The position numbers and the translations under genes are program-made. Below are positions 52,082-61,881 of a stretch of 64,000 nt of DNA, one piece after another. The notes under the pieces are model-generated. The model made no database searches, was not told where the DNA came from, and was given only the letters and a program-made list of their open reading frames with translations. Origin of the DNA: Treponema sp. OMZ 790 (GTDB taxonomy: Bacteria > Spirochaetota > Spirochaetia > Treponematales > Treponemataceae); assembly GCF_024181285.1 (NCBI RefSeq), contig NZ_CP051201.1, positions 1 through 64,000 on the forward strand, read 5' to 3'. Positions within the stretch are counted from its first letter, which is position 1, and every line of letters begins with the position of its first letter.

Positions 52082-54490
52082 TTATTGTTTTCTATTTTCA
52101 CCGTCATATTTTTGGAATGACAGCGATAGATATATAATATACAATTCTATAGGCAGCTTATATATCTCGAAAAAATCTGCATCATATAAAACCTCATCAT
52201 TGTGTCTGGAATCATAATAAAGACTTCGTATATTCCATACTATCTCAAAAAATTCTTGAAGGTAAGTGTACATATCATACCCAAAATCTAAAGCAGAAAA
52301 ATTATCATTAAATGCAGAAACAAGTTCTTTGGGGCAGCCAAATTCTCCGTTATCATTAAAAATATATTCCCACTCTTTATTTTGCGGAATAGATTTAAAA
52401 TACTTACGAACGATAATTTTAAATAAGATATCACATTCTTTATTTAGATATTTAATTTGTAAAATTTGATATAGTGTGTTTTCTTTTTCGGTCATATCTG
52501 CAAGCTGCTTTTTTATATCGAATAGTGCAGATAGTATAAATTTTTTATCAAAGCTGTCATCACCAAGCAGATTGTTTATGGCTGTACAAGATGAATAATG
52601 AGTTTCACTATTGCGGTCATTGTATAAATACCGATTCCAAAAATGATTTTTGTAATTTGACCTGAAACGTCTATCTTTGTCAATGCGTAGGGTACAATTT
52701 TTTCCGGAGCTGTTAAAGATATAAATATCGGAATCAGTTTCCGGCAAGAATTTGCAAATACAATTACGTCTTAATGAAATAGAGTGTTGCTTAAATGGAT
52801 AAAATGACTGCTCAAATTCGTCCAGATGAAAACCTACATCGTATTCTTTTAAGAACTGTAAATTTTTTTCACAATCTTTTTTTACTTCAGCTCTTTCAGC
52901 TTCGCTTTTAAATTTCTTTCTAGTATTTGGAAGAACATTGAGAGAGAATTCATATTGTTTTCGTATAAAATTCAATTCATTGATTATATATGTACTTGCT
53001 TCACCATGAGACAAGTTATATATAAGTATAGGTACCGTTTCAAAAATTGAAATTTTACCTCCGGAAAGTTCTGAAAAATTAAGTCCATCAAAGGGATTTT
53101 TTTTATTGAATTTAAAAAAATCTGCAAACAAATTTAGAATGTGCTGCAAAGTTTTAGGATTTCTCCATGTACCGTCAAGGAATGGTTCATAAAAATTGGC
53201 CATGAGATTTTCTTTGTCGTTAGTCCATGTACTAAAACGGTTTTTTTTTGTTTTAGTAGAAAAACTATTATATTCTCTTTCTTTAAAGAGAATATGCGGT
53301 TCCTTGCCATTGATTGGATAACTTCTATAATTTTCCCATCTAAATTTATATGCAGAGCATATGTCCCATACCATAAAGTAAAATAAGACTTGTAAAAATT
53401 GAGAAAGAAATGATTCATCAATGTTTGTATTTTTTTGAAGTTTCTCTTTAGAAGGTGTAAAGATATCCTTGAAGTCATACAAGGAGATTTTTTGTATACC
53501 CAGATACATAAGCAAAACTATTCCGGGATTTTCAAGTAAGTCCTGATTCATAGAGGTAAAAAGGGACTTATATATTTCTTTCATTCTTAAACTTGTATTA
53601 TGAGGAAATTCTTTACCAAACATCCATCTTACAAGTTGTTCAATATGCGGATCCGTTTTTTTAAAGATTACATCATAGTGAATCCATTTGCAAAGAATTT
53701 CCGTATCACAGAACTCTACATCCAACATACCCATAAGGCATTTATTTTTTTCGGTCTGCATCTGATGTGCAAATTGCGGTTCAAATTGGTAAAAGTCAGG
53801 TTTTTTCCCATCCATTGATGTATACCAATAATAGTAGTTGATTATAAAATTATTAACTATCTGACGGTAATAGCGGGAATTGCCGGAACAAGCAATCCAT
53901 GCACAAATGTTTAAAAGATATGCCTTATAGTCTTGTGTAAGACGAGTCGCGTCAGGCAATATTTCATCTTCATAATCGATAATAAACATATTCAAAACAC
54001 CTGCAAAATATTTGCCGGAACACTCCGCTGTTTCAATAAAATTATCATATTCTTTTAATGTCTTCTTATAGTATCTTGACTTTTTGAAAGGAAACCGCCA
54101 AGAAAAATTATAATCAGGATGCGGATGAAATTTGCTCCAATAGCCTTTACTTTTTAGGCCGGAACCGATAAAGGACTTTACACATAACTTTAAGTGGGAT
54201 TGTAAATCTGCAAGCTCACGAGCATAGACACCCTTTTTTTTCATGTTGTAGACATAATACAAGGCCCAAGCGAGACAAGATTCTGCAAAATACAATTTTA
54301 ATTCATCTTGGTTGGAAAAATCAATAGAAATTTCTTTTAAATCGGCATAAGTGCAAGCTAAACAATCAACATATTTAGGAGCTATTTCAGTATCCGCTGA
54401 ACTGTGATTAAGGTATAACACCAATTCATATAAGTTGTATGTATTACCATTGTGAAATAAAAAAGAAATATCTTTACCTGATTTTGTCAT
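52082..54490 (-). CDS. Large protein of unknown function, 802 residues
   Basis: This is an intact gene with GGAGG 5 bases before its ATG and its own terminator. The protein is rich in Tyr, Phe, Trp, Lys and Glu and is predicted helical. It has no signal peptide, no clear membrane helix and no motif I recognise (no P-loop, HNH, zinc finger or nuclease pattern). It is strikingly AT-rich relative to pyrG and the CobD-like gene beside it, which suggests acquisition. There is no partner gene in the same direction nearby. A role in defence or cell physiology cannot be argued from sequence alone. Confidence 0.7.
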   Translation of the reverse strand: MTKSGKDISFLFHNGNTYNLYELVLYLNHSSADTEIAPKYVDCLACTYADLKEISIDFSNQDELKLYFAESCLAWALYYVYNMKKKGVYARELADLQSHLKLCVKSFIGSGLKSKGYWSKFHPHPDYNFSWRFPFKKSRYYKKTLKEYDNFIETAECSGKYFAGVLNMFIIDYEDEILPDATRLTQDYKAYLLNICAWIACSGNSRYYRQIVNNFIINYYYWYTSMDGKKPDFYQFEPQFAHQMQTEKNKCLMGMLDVEFCDTEILCKWIHYDVIFKKTDPHIEQLVRWMFGKEFPHNTSLRMKEIYKSLFTSMNQDLLENPGIVLLMYLGIQKISLYDFKDIFTPSKEKLQKNTNIDESFLSQFLQVLFYFMVWDICSAYKFRWENYRSYPINGKEPHILFKEREYNSFSTKTKKNRFSTWTNDKENLMANFYEPFLDGTWRNPKTLQHILNLFADFFKFNKKNPFDGLNFSELSGGKISIFETVPILIYNLSHGEASTYIINELNFIRKQYEFSLNVLPNTRKKFKSEAERAEVKKDCEKNLQFLKEYDVGFHLDEFEQSFYPFKQHSISLRRNCICKFLPETDSDIYIFNSSGKNCTLRIDKDRRFRSNYKNHFWNRYLYNDRNSETHYSSCTAINNLLGDDSFDKKFILSALFDIKKQLADMTEKENTLYQILQIKYLNKECDILFKIIVRKYFKSIPQNKEWEYIFNDNGEFGCPKELVSAFNDNFSALDFGYDMYTYLQEFFEIVWNIRSLYYDSRHNDEVLYDADFFEIYKLPIELYIIYLSLSFQKYDGENRKQ

Positions 54491-54692
54491 AAAAACCTCC
54501 GTTCATTTACTAAAACACACTTCAATCAACAGAAGGTTATAAAGTAATTATAGTAAAAACCAATAATTTGTCAAGGGGCCGCATTGCCTCAAGTTAGCCC
54601 TCAACTTACCTGCGGTTAATTTCTCTACATCTTCCCTTTGCCATTATCTTAAAAATCTGTTATAATCTTTAGCGTTAAAAAGGTGGGCAACT

Positions 54693-55751
54693 TTGGAACA
54701 CGGCGGGGTTTTGTCTTATAAAAAAAGGGACAAGGTTTTAATCGATTTTAGCAGCAATATCAATCCTCTCATGGCACCTAAGAGCTTAAAAAAGGCTTTA
54801 AGTGCGTCTTTTGACAATCTCTTGGTTTATCCGGATATTCGGTACCGTTCCTTAAAAAAGATCACGGCTAAGTACTTAAAATGCGGGTGTGAAAATATTG
54901 TTTTGGGGAACGGGGCTGTAGAAATAATCGATAACTTTTGTTTTCTTTTTAAGAGGGTTATCGTTTTTACCCCTTCCTTTTCGGAATACGGATTGAGAGC
55001 TCTTGTTCATAAAAAGCCGTTAATTGAAATTCCTTTTCTTTCAGATTTTTCTATCGATATTGCATGGCTTGAAAAAAACTTGAAGACCGGCGATCTTCTC
55101 ATCTTGGGAAACCCGAATAATCCTACCGGTTTGCGCATTGAAAAGACCGAGCTTTTGCAAATTTATAATCTTGTAAAAAAGGCAGATGCATTTTTACTTT
55201 TGGATGAGGCCTTTTACGAGTTTTGTTCGCCCGATTACGACAGCATAAGTCTTTTTAAAAAAGACGGCTATAAGAATGTCTGTATAATCCGGGCTGCAAC
55301 CAAATTTTTTGCGCTTCCGGGAATCCGGCTGGGCTATGCCTGTACCGCGCCTGAGACGGTTTCGGCTCTTTCTAAGATTGAAATAGCCTGGCACATAAAC
55401 GCCTTTGCCGAGGCTGCCGCCCCTGCAATCTTTTTTGATAAGGATTTTATAAAAAAGAGCAAGGTCTATATTCAAAAAGAAAGAGCTTTTTTGCTCGAAA
55501 ATATCGAAAAATACGGCACAAGCGGTAAGATAAAATTACAAGCCTATAAAAGTCAATGCAACTTTGTTCTTCTTAAAGTTTTAAATGCAAAAGATGAAGA
55601 TGCTTTGAAGTTTTTTGAAAAAAAAGGCATTTTGATAAGAACTTGCAGAAGTTTTAAAAGCCTTGGGTGTAATCATATCAGGATTGCAGTCCGCTCCCAT
55701 AAAGATAATTGTAAATTTATTAAGGCAATTAGCTCTAAAAAGTCAAAATAA
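54693..55751 (+). CDS. Threonine-phosphate decarboxylase or histidinol-phosphate aminotransferase (CobD/HisC family)
   Basis: This 352-residue PLP enzyme has fold type I. The PLP lysine is Lys204 in ATKFFALPGIRLGY. The N-terminal HGG and the following IDFSSNINPL are closer to CobD, which makes the aminopropanol-phosphate arm of cobalamin, than to HisC. The start is TTG at 54693, preceded by AAGGTGGG. No other cobalamin or histidine gene is in view, so the exact substrate cannot be fixed. FlhF starts about 70 bases later. Confidence 0.8.
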   Translation: MEHGGVLSYKKRDKVLIDFSSNINPLMAPKSLKKALSASFDNLLVYPDIRYRSLKKITAKYLKCGCENIVLGNGAVEIIDNFCFLFKRVIVFTPSFSEYGLRALVHKKPLIEIPFLSDFSIDIAWLEKNLKTGDLLILGNPNNPTGLRIEKTELLQIYNLVKKADAFLLLDEAFYEFCSPDYDSISLFKKDGYKNVCIIRAATKFFALPGIRLGYACTAPETVSALSKIEIAWHINAFAEAAAPAIFFDKDFIKKSKVYIQKERAFLLENIEKYGTSGKIKLQAYKSQCNFVLLKVLNAKDEDALKFFEKKGILIRTCRSFKSLGCNHIRIAVRSHKDNCKFIKAISSKKSK

Positions 55752-55821
55752 ACATACCGTATCTGTATTGTAAAATTTGTAAAAATGTTTTATAATGGGT
55801 ACGGGTGGTATAAAGTTTATT

Positions 55822-57162
55822 ATGGAAACATTTGTCGAAGAAGCTCCAACATACGAAAAATGCATTCAAAAAATTCAAGAAAAGTACGGGCCGAACATAA
55901 TGATTACTCGGCGTGAAGTAAAAAGAAATGAAGGCTTCTTTAGTTTTTTTAACAAGGAAACGATAAGGTTAAGTTTTAATATTCAAAACGAAGCCTTTGT
56001 TCCGAAATTCTCAGGTAATGAAGAAGAAAGTAAATCTCAACCGCTTGTTTCACCCCTCAAAAGCCGTTCCCGCATAAACCTCGAAGAAGAACGCTTAAAG
56101 ATAATAAAACTTGCGGCATCTCAATCCGAAGAAATGGCCGAAAAAATGATGCCCTATATCGAAAAGCTTGAAAATCAAACTTCTTCGCCCTCAAAAAGCA
56201 ATATCGAATCTAAAGAACTTAAAAACCTTGCAGAAACCGTCGAAAGGCTTGTCGAAGAAATAAAACAAAAAACATCTCCTTCGCAAGAACATGAAAACAT
56301 AGCAAAAATATCGGCTCTTTTGGAAGAAAATGATTTTACCGCTAAATATATACGAACCATAAAAGAAAAAATATCCAAAAATTTGAGCTTATCCGAATTG
56401 GACGATTTTGAAATCGTACAAAAAAAAGTGCTCGAATGGATAGCTGCTTCCATACAGATAAAACCTGAAGTTTCAAATAAAGAAAATTCGAATAAAGAAC
56501 AAAATTTGATAGCCTTGGTCGGGCCGACAGGCATAGGTAAAACAACCACCCTGGCAAAACTTGCCGCCTACTATATTTTGGCCGTTTCAAAACTTGAAGG
56601 ACGGCCTCTTGATGTAAGGGTTATAACTATTGACCAATATAGAATCGGCGCTGCCTTTCAAATTAAAAAATATTGTGAGCACATGGGCATTCCCCTCATC
56701 ATAGCGAATGACCCGGTCGATTTACATAAATATCTAGACCTGTATAAGGATTCTGCCGATATTATATGTATAGATACGACGGGGCGCAGTCCGACCGATC
56801 CTGAAAAGATACATGAGATGCAAAAATATTTTGATGAGATTGAGCCGGGAAGGATTGAAACCCATCTTGTAGTAAGTGCGGTAACTAAGGCTGCCGACAT
56901 ACACGAAATAATAAAACAATATTCCGTTTTTAATTTTTCGAGCCTTATAGTTACAAAACTTGATGAAACGGCTCATGTGGGCAGTATTATCAGTATTTTG
57001 GATGAATACAAGATTCCTGTCGCCTATATAACAGAAGGCCAAACAGTACCCAAAGATATAGCTAAGGCTTCTAAGATTATTTTTTTACGAAAGCTGAAAG
57101 GGTTCTCTTTGGATTATATCAATGATAATTTCGATGACGAAATTTCTATAGTATGGAGCTAA
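55822..57162 (+). CDS. flhF: Flagellar SRP-like GTPase FlhF
   Basis: This 446-residue SRP-family GTPase controls the number and placement of flagella, here the periplasmic flagella. The start METFVEEAPTYEKCIQKI at 55822 matches the family; a longer frame from 55795 is not supported. The NG domain has GPTGIGKTTT (234-243), DTTGRSPTDP and TKLDETAHVG. The segment between the start and the GTPase is charged and helical. It is followed after one base by flhG, its antagonist. Confidence 0.95.
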   Translation: METFVEEAPTYEKCIQKIQEKYGPNIMITRREVKRNEGFFSFFNKETIRLSFNIQNEAFVPKFSGNEEESKSQPLVSPLKSRSRINLEEERLKIIKLAASQSEEMAEKMMPYIEKLENQTSSPSKSNIESKELKNLAETVERLVEEIKQKTSPSQEHENIAKISALLEENDFTAKYIRTIKEKISKNLSLSELDDFEIVQKKVLEWIAASIQIKPEVSNKENSNKEQNLIALVGPTGIGKTTTLAKLAAYYILAVSKLEGRPLDVRVITIDQYRIGAAFQIKKYCEHMGIPLIIANDPVDLHKYLDLYKDSADIICIDTTGRSPTDPEKIHEMQKYFDEIEPGRIETHLVVSAVTKAADIHEIIKQYSVFNFSSLIVTKLDETAHVGSIISILDEYKIPVAYITEGQTVPKDIAKASKIIFLRKLKGFSLDYINDNFDDEISIVWS

Positions 57163-57163
57163 G

Positions 57164-58060
57164 ATGACGGATCAGGCAGAAGATTTAAGGAAATTAATGA
57201 GGAGTAAGAACAATTCAAGCAGTGATAAAGGATTTTCTGAACTGCCTCCTAAAAGGAAGACGAGGATAATTGCCGTAACCAGCGGAAAAGGCGGTGTAGG
57301 AAAAACAAATATCTCTACAAATATGGGTATTGCCTATGCCAAGATGGGAAAAAATGTTATCGTAATTGATGCAGATCTCGGCCTTGCAAACGTAAATGTT
57401 ATGATGAATATAATTCCGAAATTCAATCTTTACCATGTTCTAAAAAAACAAAAGAAGATGTCGGATATCATAATTGATACGGAATACGGAATAAAATTTA
57501 TTGCAGGAGCTTCCGGTTTTTCAAAAATTGCAAACATGGAGGAAGCTGAGAGATCCGACTTTATTAAAGAATTATACTCTCTTGCAGAAGCGGACATAAT
57601 AATAATAGATACAAGCGCAGGTGTTTCAAAAAACGTACTCAGTTTTGTTGCTGCTGCCGATGAAGTTGTAATCGTTACCACCTCGGAACCTACGGCCATA
57701 ACAGATGCTTACGGAATTATAAAAATAATCGCTACCGAAGTGGAAAACTACGATTTAAACTTAAAAATGGTCGTAAACCGTGTAAATTCCGCCCTTGAAG
57801 GTAAAAAAATAGCAGAGCGTATGATTCAGATTGTTGCTCAATTTTTAAATTTAAAAGTTGAGTATTTGGGCTTTATTTATAATGATCCTATCGTTGAACA
57901 GGCTGTTTTAAAGCAAAAGCCCTTTTTTATATATGCTCCCAAGAGCAAAGCAGCCGGTTGTTTGCGCCACATAGTTGCAAAACTTGAAAAAACGGATTAT
58001 AATAGATATTCGGGATTTTCCGGTTTTATACAAAAACTTTTTGGAAGGAAATGGGAATAA
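57164..58060 (+). CDS. flhG: Flagellar number regulator FlhG (MinD-like ATPase)
   Basis: This 298-residue MinD/ParA-type ATPase has the deviant Walker motif SGKGGVGKT at 40-48, the switch VIDADLGLAN, and IIDTSAG. FlhG binds FlhF and stimulates its GTPase, limiting flagellar number. The N-terminal 30 residues with a basic patch correspond to the activator helix, with the DQAEDLRKLM-like start. It is the second gene of the operon. Confidence 0.94.
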   Translation: MTDQAEDLRKLMRSKNNSSSDKGFSELPPKRKTRIIAVTSGKGGVGKTNISTNMGIAYAKMGKNVIVIDADLGLANVNVMMNIIPKFNLYHVLKKQKKMSDIIIDTEYGIKFIAGASGFSKIANMEEAERSDFIKELYSLAEADIIIIDTSAGVSKNVLSFVAAADEVVIVTTSEPTAITDAYGIIKIIATEVENYDLNLKMVVNRVNSALEGKKIAERMIQIVAQFLNLKVEYLGFIYNDPIVEQAVLKQKPFFIYAPKSKAAGCLRHIVAKLEKTDYNRYSGFSGFIQKLFGRKWE

Positions 58061-58103
58061 AAATTCCGCTTTGAACTTTAAAGATTAGGAGGTTGATAGA
58101 GTA

Positions 58104-58760
58104 GTGGCAAAATTTAAAATTCCCCTTATATGTGCAGCAGCAGCTCTGATTTTAGCCTTCTTATTGGGTTTGATAAGCGGTGTACGGTTTTCCGTAATAA
58201 TTTTGCGTTCGCTGATTATTTTTTTGATAAGCGGCGGTTTCGTTTTAGGAGCGCAAATCCTTTTGGAGCATTTTGTGCCGGACTTATTTCAGCCTGTTGA
58301 TGCTCAAGAAAAACAAAGGAAAGAAACCGGAAAGAATTTGAATATAAGTATCGATGAGCCTATAGAAGTACCTTTTGAAAATGATGAAGAAGGAACTAAT
58401 ATGGAATCTGCTATGTTTGAAGATGAAGAAACTTATGAAAGTTCCATATCGGATGATGATGAATTCAACGAATTGGAGTCGATACAGGCAGATGTTGATA
58501 CTATAAAGGGCAGTACTTCTTTAGCCGGAGAGGAGCCTTCAAATGAAAAGACAGAGGAAAATACTGTAAAAGAATTGGAAGAACTTCCCGACTTACAGGA
58601 TTTTATACCTGAGGATGAGCTGCAGCAAGGTGATGATCAAATGGACTTCACTCAGAGAGGAACATCGGCATTTGATGTTTCAACCGACTTGTCCGGCTCC
58701 GGAATGGACACGAATACTATGGTTAGTGCTATTCGTACTGTGCTTAAAAGGGATTCCTAA
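58104..58760 (+). CDS. Two-helix membrane protein with acidic cytoplasmic domain
   Basis: This 218-residue protein starts with GTG at 58104, preceded by AGGAGG. Two membrane helices occupy about residues 7-26 and 29-55. The rest is strongly acidic and low in structure. It ends 31 bases before the fliA gene, inside the flagellar operon, and in other treponemes the same position holds a small membrane protein. A role in flagellar assembly is possible but there is no proof. Confidence 0.65.
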   Translation: MAKFKIPLICAAAALILAFLLGLISGVRFSVIILRSLIIFLISGGFVLGAQILLEHFVPDLFQPVDAQEKQRKETGKNLNISIDEPIEVPFENDEEGTNMESAMFEDEETYESSISDDDEFNELESIQADVDTIKGSTSLAGEEPSNEKTEENTVKELEELPDLQDFIPEDELQQGDDQMDFTQRGTSAFDVSTDLSGSGMDTNTMVSAIRTVLKRDS

Positions 58761-58791
58761 ATTGTTTAATTTAATATAAAAGGTGTGGGTA

Positions 58792-59580
58792 ATGGCAAAT
58801 ACGGATTATGAAAATATACCTGAAGAAGAACTTTGGGAAAAATACAAAAAAACCTCAGATCCTAAAATCAGAGAATATTTTATTTTAAAGTATGCTCCAT
58901 TGGTAAAGTATGTCGCCGGAAAGGTCGGTATAGGAATGCCTACCAATGTGGAATTTGATGATTTAGTAGGCTACGGCGTCTTCGGACTTTTAGACGCCAT
59001 AGAGAAGTATGACCTCGATAAAAACGTTAAATTTAATACCTATGCCGTTAACCGAATCAGAGGAGCTATTTTTGATGAGTTGCGGTCTATAGACTGGGTT
59101 CCGCGTTCTGTACGTCAAAAAAGCCGCGAAATAGAAGAAATCATCGCCGACTTGGAAGCCCGGCTCGGCCGTTCCGCTTCAAATGAAGAAATAGCTTCTG
59201 CGATGGGATTGGATATTGAAGAATATAACTCTCTCCTGCTTAAAATATCTGCAACCAGCGTTATTTCGTTGACCGATTTAAGGTTTTCAAATGATGATTC
59301 GGAAGAATTCTCGGTAGGAGACATAATTGAAGCTCCTTCTTCTTTAAATCCCGACGTAATCGTGGAACGTGAAGACATAAAGCGGGTTATAGTTGAAGCT
59401 ATTAAAGAATTGCCTGACAGAGAAAAAAAAGTTCTCATCATGTATTATTATGAAGACATGACTCTCAGAGAAATAGGTGAAGTCCTTCATGTAACCGAAT
59501 CCAGAGTCTCCCAGATACATACAAGCGCAAATGTAAAATTAAGAGCCAAACTTTCTAGTGTTACAAAGGGCATAAAATAG
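58792..59580 (+). CDS. fliA: Flagellar sigma factor FliA (sigma-28)
   Basis: This 262-residue sigma-28/WhiG-type factor directs transcription of late flagellar and chemotaxis genes. The ATG at 58792 follows AAGGTG; an upstream GTG is not needed. Region 2 has FDDLVGYGVFGLLDAIEKYD, and region 2.4 lies around FNTYAVNRIRGAIFDELR. Region 4 has the helix-turn-helix LREIGEVLHVTESRVSQIH. No FlgM anti-sigma factor is seen in the window. Confidence 0.95.
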   Translation: MANTDYENIPEEELWEKYKKTSDPKIREYFILKYAPLVKYVAGKVGIGMPTNVEFDDLVGYGVFGLLDAIEKYDLDKNVKFNTYAVNRIRGAIFDELRSIDWVPRSVRQKSREIEEIIADLEARLGRSASNEEIASAMGLDIEEYNSLLLKISATSVISLTDLRFSNDDSEEFSVGDIIEAPSSLNPDVIVEREDIKRVIVEAIKELPDREKKVLIMYYYEDMTLREIGEVLHVTESRVSQIHTSANVKLRAKLSSVTKGIK

Positions 59581-59588
59581 GGGGAAAT

Positions 59589-61559
59589 ATGATTAGGCTT
59601 AATCAAATACAGGAAAAAATGTCTGAAATGCATGAACTGGATTCCGGCCGTTTTTTTGTTGATATAAGCGGAGAAACCCTTGATGAAGCCCTTGCAAATG
59701 CAGCCATACAGTTAGGGATGCCTGTTTCCTCGATAGACTACGAGATTCTACAAAAAGGAGCTTCCGGTTTTTTTGCAATAATTCCGAAAGAGTGGAAAAT
59801 AAGGGCTTATGAAACCATAAAAGTAAAAAAACAGCAAAATATTGAAGAAGAAACGGATGAAACTCAAGAGACAATTGAAGGCGATGTAATTGTCAATAAG
59901 GATGGAATGGGGTATGTCTTCTGTGCGGCGGACGGTATCTACTTTAAAGTTACGGCCCCTTCAGGTACAGGCCGGGCTCTCGATATAAAGGCCGCAAGAG
60001 ACAGGTTTAGGGATAGAGCTCTTCCTATTCCGGAAGATGATGTGCTTTCTACCATATTGGATGAAAAAACCGGAGAATATGTCAGAGTTGCTCCATACAA
60101 CCGCATTCCGGGAAATGATGCCGCTATGGCCGTTAATATAAGCGATGATGAAATGAAGGCCTATCTCTATGTTACTCCTCCTACTGCAGGCGGTGTAGAC
60201 CTTTCGGCAGATACGATTATAGCTTTTTTAAAGAATAACAGGATAATTGTCGGAATAAACGAGGAGAGGGTCAGAGAGTTTCAAGATTCTCCCGTTTACC
60301 GTGAAGATTATTTGGTCGCAGAAGGTATAGCTCCTCAAAACGGAGCTGATGCAAAAATTCTTTATAACTTTGAAGTAGATAATACGCAGGTACGTTTGCA
60401 GGAAACCCGGTCGGGACAAATTAACTTTAAAGAGCTGAACTTGATCCAAAATGTTGTTGAAGGTCAGCCTGTAGCTCAAAAGGTTCCTGCACAACGCGGA
60501 AAGCCGGGCAAAACCGTTACAGGAAAATATCTTGATGCCCTTAACGGAAAAGATATTGTAATGCCTGTTGGTAAAAACACAAAGATTGCCGCTGACGGCC
60601 TAACTATAGTTGCTGAGGTAAACGGACAGGTTCTTTTGGTAAAAAACAAGATTACCGTACAAGAAATTTACGTAGTAGAAGGCGATGTTTCAATAAGAAC
60701 AGGAAACATTACATTCTTAGGTTCCGTCTTTGTAAATGGAAATGTGGATGATGGTTTTGTTATAAAGGCCTCCGGAAATATAGAGGTTAAAGGTTCTGTC
60801 GGCCGGGCCGAACTTGATACCGAGGGCGATATAGTTGTAAGCCAAGGTATTATGGGTAAAGAAGGCGGCGTTATACGGGCAGGAAAATCCATATGGTCTA
60901 AATTTATTCAAAATACGGACGTTGTTGAAGCAGGCGACATGGTAATAGTTTCGGACGGTATTATAAAATCGAATGTAATGGCCAACCGTAAAATTATATG
61001 CCGCGGAAAGAAGGCCGATATAATAAGCGGAAATTTAAGTGCTTCCGAATCCATTTCGGCAAGGAATTTAGGAAGTGTTTCAGGCGGAAACGATCTTGTC
61101 TTAAGTGTAGGCTTCGATCCCAAAAGCAAGGAACGCTTAAACTTTTTGATGCAAAAACAAGAAATGGATCAAAAAACTTTGGAAGATTTAAAGCTCAATT
61201 TGATGAGTCTTGAAGAGCTTAAATCCAAACGGGGAGAACTTCCAAAAGACAAAGAAGAAAATTACAACAAAATGAGCGAGTATAAGTATACTCTGCAAAC
61301 TGAAATTCATGAAGTAGAAAAAGAAATTACTCAAATAAAAGAGTATCTAAATACCTTGAAAAATCAGGGACGTGTTTCCGCTTCCGGTCATGTATATCCG
61401 GGAGTGCGCATAGTAATCAGAGATACTGTCGAAGATGTAAGAATGGATTGCAAGGCTACTACATTCTACCTTGACAAGGGAATTGTGCGTTACGGAAAAT
61501 ATCAAGAAGATAACGATGAGGATGCTAAGAAGGTTCCAAGTGGCTATTCAACCAATTGA
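59589..61559 (+). CDS. DUF342 (FapA-like) protein
   Basis: This 656-residue protein has an N-terminal KH-like/Jag-N part, then the DUF342/FapA beta-helix domain (about 110-520, with repeats such as VEGDVSIRTGNITFLGSV) and a C-terminal coiled coil (about 515-590). FapA-type proteins occur in the flagellar and chemotaxis clusters of many bacteria; their role is little understood. It follows fliA by 8 bases and overlaps the next gene by about 20 bases, so it belongs to the flagellar operon. Confidence 0.88.
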   Translation: MIRLNQIQEKMSEMHELDSGRFFVDISGETLDEALANAAIQLGMPVSSIDYEILQKGASGFFAIIPKEWKIRAYETIKVKKQQNIEEETDETQETIEGDVIVNKDGMGYVFCAADGIYFKVTAPSGTGRALDIKAARDRFRDRALPIPEDDVLSTILDEKTGEYVRVAPYNRIPGNDAAMAVNISDDEMKAYLYVTPPTAGGVDLSADTIIAFLKNNRIIVGINEERVREFQDSPVYREDYLVAEGIAPQNGADAKILYNFEVDNTQVRLQETRSGQINFKELNLIQNVVEGQPVAQKVPAQRGKPGKTVTGKYLDALNGKDIVMPVGKNTKIAADGLTIVAEVNGQVLLVKNKITVQEIYVVEGDVSIRTGNITFLGSVFVNGNVDDGFVIKASGNIEVKGSVGRAELDTEGDIVVSQGIMGKEGGVIRAGKSIWSKFIQNTDVVEAGDMVIVSDGIIKSNVMANRKIICRGKKADIISGNLSASESISARNLGSVSGGNDLVLSVGFDPKSKERLNFLMQKQEMDQKTLEDLKLNLMSLEELKSKRGELPKDKEENYNKMSEYKYTLQTEIHEVEKEITQIKEYLNTLKNQGRVSASGHVYPGVRIVIRDTVEDVRMDCKATTFYLDKGIVRYGKYQEDNDEDAKKVPSGYSTN

Positions 61560-61881
61560 TCTACAAACTCTATATGCTCAAATGGCTAAGGTGGGAAAAC
61601 AGCAAGGTGCCGAACAACAGGTAACCTCTATGATTAGGGATGCACAGCAGCAGCAAAATAAAATTGATGCACAAAAAAAACTAAGCACTGTCCAGCTTGT
61701 AGAATCTGACAACAATAAAAATCTTAGAATTAATAAAGATGGAAAATCGCCTGATGAAGAGCGGAATAATGACGAAGAGGGCAAAAACCAACCTGAGCCC
61801 GAAGAAAAAAATCAGGCTTTAAATAATGAAGATTACATAAAAGACCCTTATTTGGGCCAAAGAGTGGATATTTCGGGATGA
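61540..61881 (+). CDS. Small helical protein in the flagellar operon
   Basis: This 113-residue protein starts with the GTG at 61540, which overlaps the DUF342 gene end; an earlier start would lie deep in that gene. It is polar, rich in Gln, Asn and Glu, and mostly disordered, with one likely helix (IDLQTLYAQMAKVGKQQ). It overlaps the next gene by four bases (ATGA). No family is recognised. The four-gene stretch from 59589 to 62507 is probably co-regulated. Confidence 0.6.
   Translation: MAIQPIDLQTLYAQMAKVGKQQGAEQQVTSMIRDAQQQQNKIDAQKKLSTVQLVESDNNKNLRINKDGKSPDEERNNDEEGKNQPEPEEKNQALNNEDYIKDPYLGQRVDISG

Noticed and set aside
61471..61540. Earlier start for the 113-residue flagellar-operon protein
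   Set aside because: It would overlap the DUF342 gene by about 90 bases with no ribosome site; GTG 61540 fits better.
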